Positions 61,028 through 64,000 of a stretch of DNA of 64,000 nucleotides are shown here, one piece after another. The translations under genes and the position numbers were made by a program. This stretch comes from Flavobacterium sp. SH_e. Its GTDB lineage: Bacteria > Bacteroidota > Bacteroidia > Flavobacteriales > Flavobacteriaceae. Position 1 is the stretch's first letter. Every line of letters begins with the position of its first letter. Below the pieces are notes generated by a model, which saw nothing but the letters and a program-made list of their open reading frames with translations, searched no databases and was not told where the DNA came from. Where the stretch lies: positions 522,269 through 586,268 of the forward strand of contig NZ_JAOVZN010000006.1 in NCBI RefSeq assembly GCF_025717045.1, given 5' to 3'.

Positions 61028-61735
61028 TTATTTAGCGTCCATAAAAACATCAACATTACGTTGATTTAACTTTTCAGAAAATATAACTCCGTCTTTCATG
61101 TGAATGGTTCTTTGCGAAAAAGAAGCATCATAATCAGAGTGGGTAACCATCAAAATGGTGGCGCCCTTAGCATGTAAATCGGTTAAAAGTTCCATTACCT
61201 CATTACCATTTTTACTGTCTAAGTTTCCTGTAGGCTCATCGGCAAGAATAATTTTGGGATCGTTTACCAAAGCTCTTGCAACGGCAACTCTCTGCTGCTG
61301 TCCTCCAGAAAGCTGTTGCGGAAAATGTTTTAAACGATGAGAAATATTTAATTTCTCTGCAATAGCTTCAATTTTCTGTTTTCTTTCAGAAGCTTTTACA
61401 TTATTGTAAAGCAAAGGCAATTCGATATTATCGTAAACAGAAAGCTCATCGATTAAGTTGAAGTTTTGGAAAATAAAACCAATATTTTCTTTTCTAACTT
61501 TTGATCTTCCTTTTTCTTTTAGGCTGATCATTTCTTGATCCAATAATTTATAGCTTCCATCATTTGCACTATCCAAAAGTCCAATAATGTTCAATAAAGT
61601 CGATTTTCCACAGCCCGAAGGTCCCATAATGGTTAAAAAATCTCCTTTTTTTATTTCTAAGTTGATACCGCTTAAAGCAGCAGTTTCTATTTCTTCTGTT
61701 CTGAAAACTTTGGTTAAATTCTGAATTGTAATCAT
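61028..61735 (-). CDS. ABC transporter ATPase, MacB/LolD type
   Basis: This 235-aa ATPase has Walker A GPSGCGKSTLL (near 39), signature LSGGQQQRVAVARAL (near 144) and Walker B LADEPTGNLDSKNG. It energises the FtsX-type permease encoded next. It lies between the adaptor and permease genes in the same operon. Confidence 0.93.
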   Translation of the reverse strand: MITIQNLTKVFRTEEIETAALSGINLEIKKGDFLTIMGPSGCGKSTLLNIIGLLDSANDGSYKLLDQEMISLKEKGRSKVRKENIGFIFQNFNLIDELSVYDNIELPLLYNNVKASERKQKIEAIAEKLNISHRLKHFPQQLSGGQQQRVAVARALVNDPKIILADEPTGNLDSKNGNEVMELLTDLHAKGATILMVTHSDYDASFSQRTIHMKDGVIFSEKLNQRNVDVFMDAK

Positions 61736-61814
61736 AATTTTTTAAGGTTTTGAAATGTTATTAAATGCGTTTTTTGATTGATGATTGAAACGATGATTGT
61801 TTTTATTTGTTTTT

Positions 61815-61884
61815 TTGTTTCAAGTTTCAGCTTTCAAGTTGGTTGCAGCGTTAACATGAAACCTGAAACTTGAAACTTGAAACA
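61815..61884. repeat. Second TTTCAAG-type palindromic repeat
   Basis: GTTTCAAGTTTCAG (61817-61830) is the reverse complement of CTGAAACTTGAAAC (61863-61876), with further TGTTTC/GAAACA pairing. It is the same family as 22275-22325. It lies between the adaptor and ATPase genes. Confidence 0.7.
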
Positions 61885-61888
61885 AAAA

Positions 61889-63130
61889 TTAATTTTCAAG
61901 CGAAAGCTCTTCAATATCTTTATAATCAGTGTAAGAAGAAGTAATGACAGATTCGCCTTCTTTTAAACCTTCTAAGACTTCATAATAAGAAGGATTTTCG
62001 CGTCCTAATTTGATGTTTCTTCTTTCGGCTTTGTTTCCTTTTATTACAAAAATCCATTTGCCAGCCGCTTCCTGATTAAAAGTTCCTCTCGGAATTACTA
62101 ATATTTTGTTTCTTTCAGAAAGAATCAATTTCACACCAAAACTAAGTCCGTCTTGTAAAACGATGTTTTCTTTTGAAACAAAAGCTAACTCAACTGTAAA
62201 TCGACCGCCTTTTACTTCGGGAATTACTTTAGTAACCAGAACTTCAAGATTTTTTCCTTTAAATTCTACTTGGCCTTTTAAACCTTCTCTAATTTTTTCT
62301 AAGTAAAACTCATCTACTTCAGCTGTAAGTTTATAGCCCTTATTAGAATCAATTTTTCCGATGCTCGCCCCAGCCTGAAAAGTTTTTCCTAAAACAGGTT
62401 CAAAAGAAGTCAATCGTCCTGTTTCTGGCGCTGTGATCAAAAAGTTCTTTTTATTGTTTCTAAGAATATCCAAACTCTTTTCCATGGTTTGGATAGAACG
62501 ATTTATTTGAGAAATCTGAACCTGATTGCTTTGTTTTTCTTTTTGAATGCTCTGCTGGATTGTTTTTTTGCGTTCTTCCTGAAAACGAAGACTTTCCTTA
62601 AAAGTATTCCAGTCATTTCTAGAAATTACGTCTTTCTCATAAAGTTTAGCATTCATTTCATACAATCTTTTAGCATCATTGTAATCGTGTTCTATTAAAA
62701 CTAAATCTTTGGTCAAGTTCAATTCCTGATTTCGGATATTTAATTTTCCTGTATTTAAATTGTTGATTTGCTCAATAATAGCTGTTTCCTGAGTAAGATA
62801 ATTCAATTCTGTATTCGGATTGTACAAACGAGCCAGTGATTGCCCTTTGGTAACCATTGCACCATTTTCTACAAAAATTTCTTTTACAGAACCGCCTTCT
62901 GTAACGTTTACCAGCATCATATTCAAAGGTTCTACTTTTGCCTGAAAAACTACGAAATCTTCAAAAAAAGCTTTTTCTGCTTTTTGAACTACCAATTCGT
63001 CTGCTTTTACATTTAAAGTCCTTTTGGTATTAAAAGCAAAAATCGTAATGGCTAGCAAAACTAAAAAAACAGCAATTGCTATTGCGAGATATCTAAATTT
63101 TTTATTTTTACGAGGAATTATCGTGTCCAT
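61889..63130 (-). CDS. Efflux periplasmic adaptor, HlyD/MacA family
   Basis: This 413-aa protein has an N-terminal membrane anchor (about 12-30), a lipoyl half (EGGSVKEIFVENGAMVTKGQSLARLYNP), a coiled-coil hairpin (about 105-220), the second lipoyl half and a C-terminal barrel. It is the first gene of the efflux operon and is preceded by a sigma-54-like promoter and a 38-bp dyad. It links the inner-membrane pump to an outer-membrane channel not seen in this window. Confidence 0.9.
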   Translation of the reverse strand: MDTIIPRKNKKFRYLAIAIAVFLVLLAITIFAFNTKRTLNVKADELVVQKAEKAFFEDFVVFQAKVEPLNMMLVNVTEGGSVKEIFVENGAMVTKGQSLARLYNPNTELNYLTQETAIIEQINNLNTGKLNIRNQELNLTKDLVLIEHDYNDAKRLYEMNAKLYEKDVISRNDWNTFKESLRFQEERKKTIQQSIQKEKQSNQVQISQINRSIQTMEKSLDILRNNKKNFLITAPETGRLTSFEPVLGKTFQAGASIGKIDSNKGYKLTAEVDEFYLEKIREGLKGQVEFKGKNLEVLVTKVIPEVKGGRFTVELAFVSKENIVLQDGLSFGVKLILSERNKILVIPRGTFNQEAAGKWIFVIKGNKAERRNIKLGRENPSYYEVLEGLKEGESVITSSYTDYKDIEELSLEN

Positions 63131-63160
63131 TTTTTAATTTATTTTACTGATAATCAATAG

Positions 63161-63175
63161 GTAAATACTGTGCCA
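63161..63175 (-). promoter_or_regulatory. Sigma-54-like promoter of the efflux operon
   Basis: On the minus strand this reads TGGCACAGTATTTAC. It matches the sigma-54 consensus TGGCACG-N4-TTGC in the -24 element and spacing, with A for G in the GC of the -12 element. It lies 31 bases before the adaptor start and about 65 bases from a dyad, next to a sigma-54-type activator gene. Confidence 0.5.
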
Positions 63176-63239
63176 TAAAATTTATTATCTGTAAAGCATT
63201 GATTTTAAAGAGGCTTTAAAAAACACGTCAAAAAAGCAG

Positions 63240-63277
63240 TGTCCGATAATGAACAGTTGACCGTTCAGAAGCGGACA
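63240..63277. promoter_or_regulatory. 38-bp dyad, candidate activator binding site
   Basis: TGTCCG-N5-GAAC-N8-GTTC-N5-CGGACA is perfectly symmetric in its 20 specified bases. It sits between the efflux operon and the response-regulator gene, at a distance upstream of the sigma-54-like promoter typical of enhancer sites for NtrC-type proteins. Confidence 0.6.
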
Positions 63278-63290
63278 GAAAAAAGACCAC

Positions 63291-64000
63291 ATGAGAAAAA
63301 AACTTGCCCAAATATTAGTTGTTGACGATCAGGAAGAAATTCTTTTTTCTGCAAAAATGATTCTTAAAAAACATTTCGAGACCATTTTCACAACCAATAG
63401 TCCCAAAAAAATCATTTCGATCTTAAGCGAAAATGAAATAAATGTGGTTTTGTTAGATATGAATTACCGAATTGGTTTTGAAGATGGGCGAGAAGGAATT
63501 CATTGGCTGAAAGAAGTTAAAACGCTTTCTCCGCAAACTATTGTGATTTTAATGACTGCTTTTGGTAAAATTGAAACTGCTGTAGAAGGCATTAAAATTG
63601 GTGCTTTTGATTATGTTCTAAAACCGTGGAACAACGAAAAACTATTAGAAGTTATTGATAAAGCTGTTGCTGAAAGCAGAAAAAACAGTAAAAAAGCCTC
63701 TGCAGAAAAAGAAGAAAAAAACGAAAAGAGATATTTTGTTGGCACTTCGGCCAAAATCAAACAAGCTTATTCTATTGCAGAAAAAGTCGCTAGAACAGAT
63801 GCCAATGTTTTGATTTTAGGTGAAAACGGAACAGGAAAATATGTTTTTGCCGAATATATCCATCAGCATTCTGAAAGAAAAAACCAGCCGTTTGTACATG
63901 TAGATTTGGGTTCACTAAGCGATAATCTGTTCGAAAGTGAACTTTTTGGTTACGCCAAAGGTGCTTTTACCGATGCCAAAATCGATACGCCAGGACGTTT
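63291..64000 (+). CDS. Sigma-54-dependent response regulator (partial, runs off the end)
   Basis: The visible 236 residues begin with a receiver domain (acidic Asp12/Asp13, phospho-acceptor Asp56 in VVLLDMNYR, Thr in ILMTAFG, Lys in YVLKPW), a Lys/Glu-rich linker (about 125-145), and an AAA+ sigma-54 interaction domain (Walker A GENGTGK; ESELFGYAKGAFTDA). The sigma-54 loop is GAFTDA rather than GAFTGA. The C-terminal DNA-binding domain lies beyond the window. It probably controls the divergent efflux operon. Confidence 0.9.
   Translation, partial: MRKKLAQILVVDDQEEILFSAKMILKKHFETIFTTNSPKKIISILSENEINVVLLDMNYRIGFEDGREGIHWLKEVKTLSPQTIVILMTAFGKIETAVEGIKIGAFDYVLKPWNNEKLLEVIDKAVAESRKNSKKASAEKEEKNEKRYFVGTSAKIKQAYSIAEKVARTDANVLILGENGTGKYVFAEYIHQHSERKNQPFVHVDLGSLSDNLFESELFGYAKGAFTDAKIDTPGR

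Noticed and set aside
1..64000. tRNA, rRNA, insertion sequence or prophage
   Set aside because: Reading both strands showed no cloverleaf-like gene with CCA-end context, no rRNA sequence, no transposase, integrase or phage structural gene.

Overview
The window looks like chromosome from a Flavobacterium-like member of the Bacteroidota. The evidence is the low GC content, repeated -7 boxes of the form TAnnTTTG, a DnaE with a built-in proofreading exonuclease, a fused MurF-Alr, a TonB receptor with a carboxypeptidase-like N-terminus, long-tailed S16, and several families of hairpin-forming intergenic repeats. No rRNA, tRNA, CRISPR array, insertion sequence or prophage was seen.

Layout. 1-4592: a tightly overlapping plus-strand cluster of a small membrane protein, a DUF350 protein, a membrane-anchored spermidine-synthase-like protein, a Tat-exported flavoprotein and a multi-pass membrane protein. 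4749-7624: SGNH lipoprotein, DUF3050 protein and a glutaryl-CoA dehydrogenase-like enzyme. 7792-19111: a peptide export locus (below). 19165-21047: trmN6, rimM, rpsP. 21239-22193: a lipoprotein and an RRM protein. 22335-27324: leucine operon leuC-leuD-leuA/cimA-like-leuB, read on the minus strand. 27843-29764: AraC regulator and SDR enzyme. 30098-34636: dnaE. 34814-41753: beta-barrel protein, Gfo/Idh oxidoreductase, prolyl oligopeptidase and TonB receptor. 41916-48019: His/Cys-rich small protein, PorT-like barrel, murF-alr, mscL, asd. 48106-53808: accessory region of paralogous lipoproteins and secreted proteins. 53851-56373: Fe-S genes (ferredoxin, NifU-like, Mrp). 56803-58404: L,D-transpeptidase. 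58468-64000: MacAB-type efflux operon divergent from a sigma-54-type response regulator that runs off the window.

The most interesting region is 7792-19111. Six tandem small genes (minus strand, 9579-10784, period about 214 bp, each 47-51 aa) encode near-identical double-glycine leader peptides whose cores end in a Gly/Ser/Asn-rich segment. Divergent from them lie a three-module protein (C39-like domain without the catalytic Cys, VKOR, thioredoxin), three small leader peptides with 4, 2 and 6 cysteines, a candidate structured RNA ending in a strong terminator, a C39-peptidase ABC exporter, an HlyD adaptor and an S41 protease. No lanthipeptide, radical-SAM or ATP-grasp modification enzyme is present. 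I infer a dedicated secretion and disulfide-formation system for two classes of small peptides; their activity (bacteriocin, signal or other) cannot be read from the sequence.

Other leads are a 38-bp dyad next to a sigma-54-like promoter in front of the efflux operon, and three paralogous secreted proteins of which the first and third share nearly identical 3' ends.
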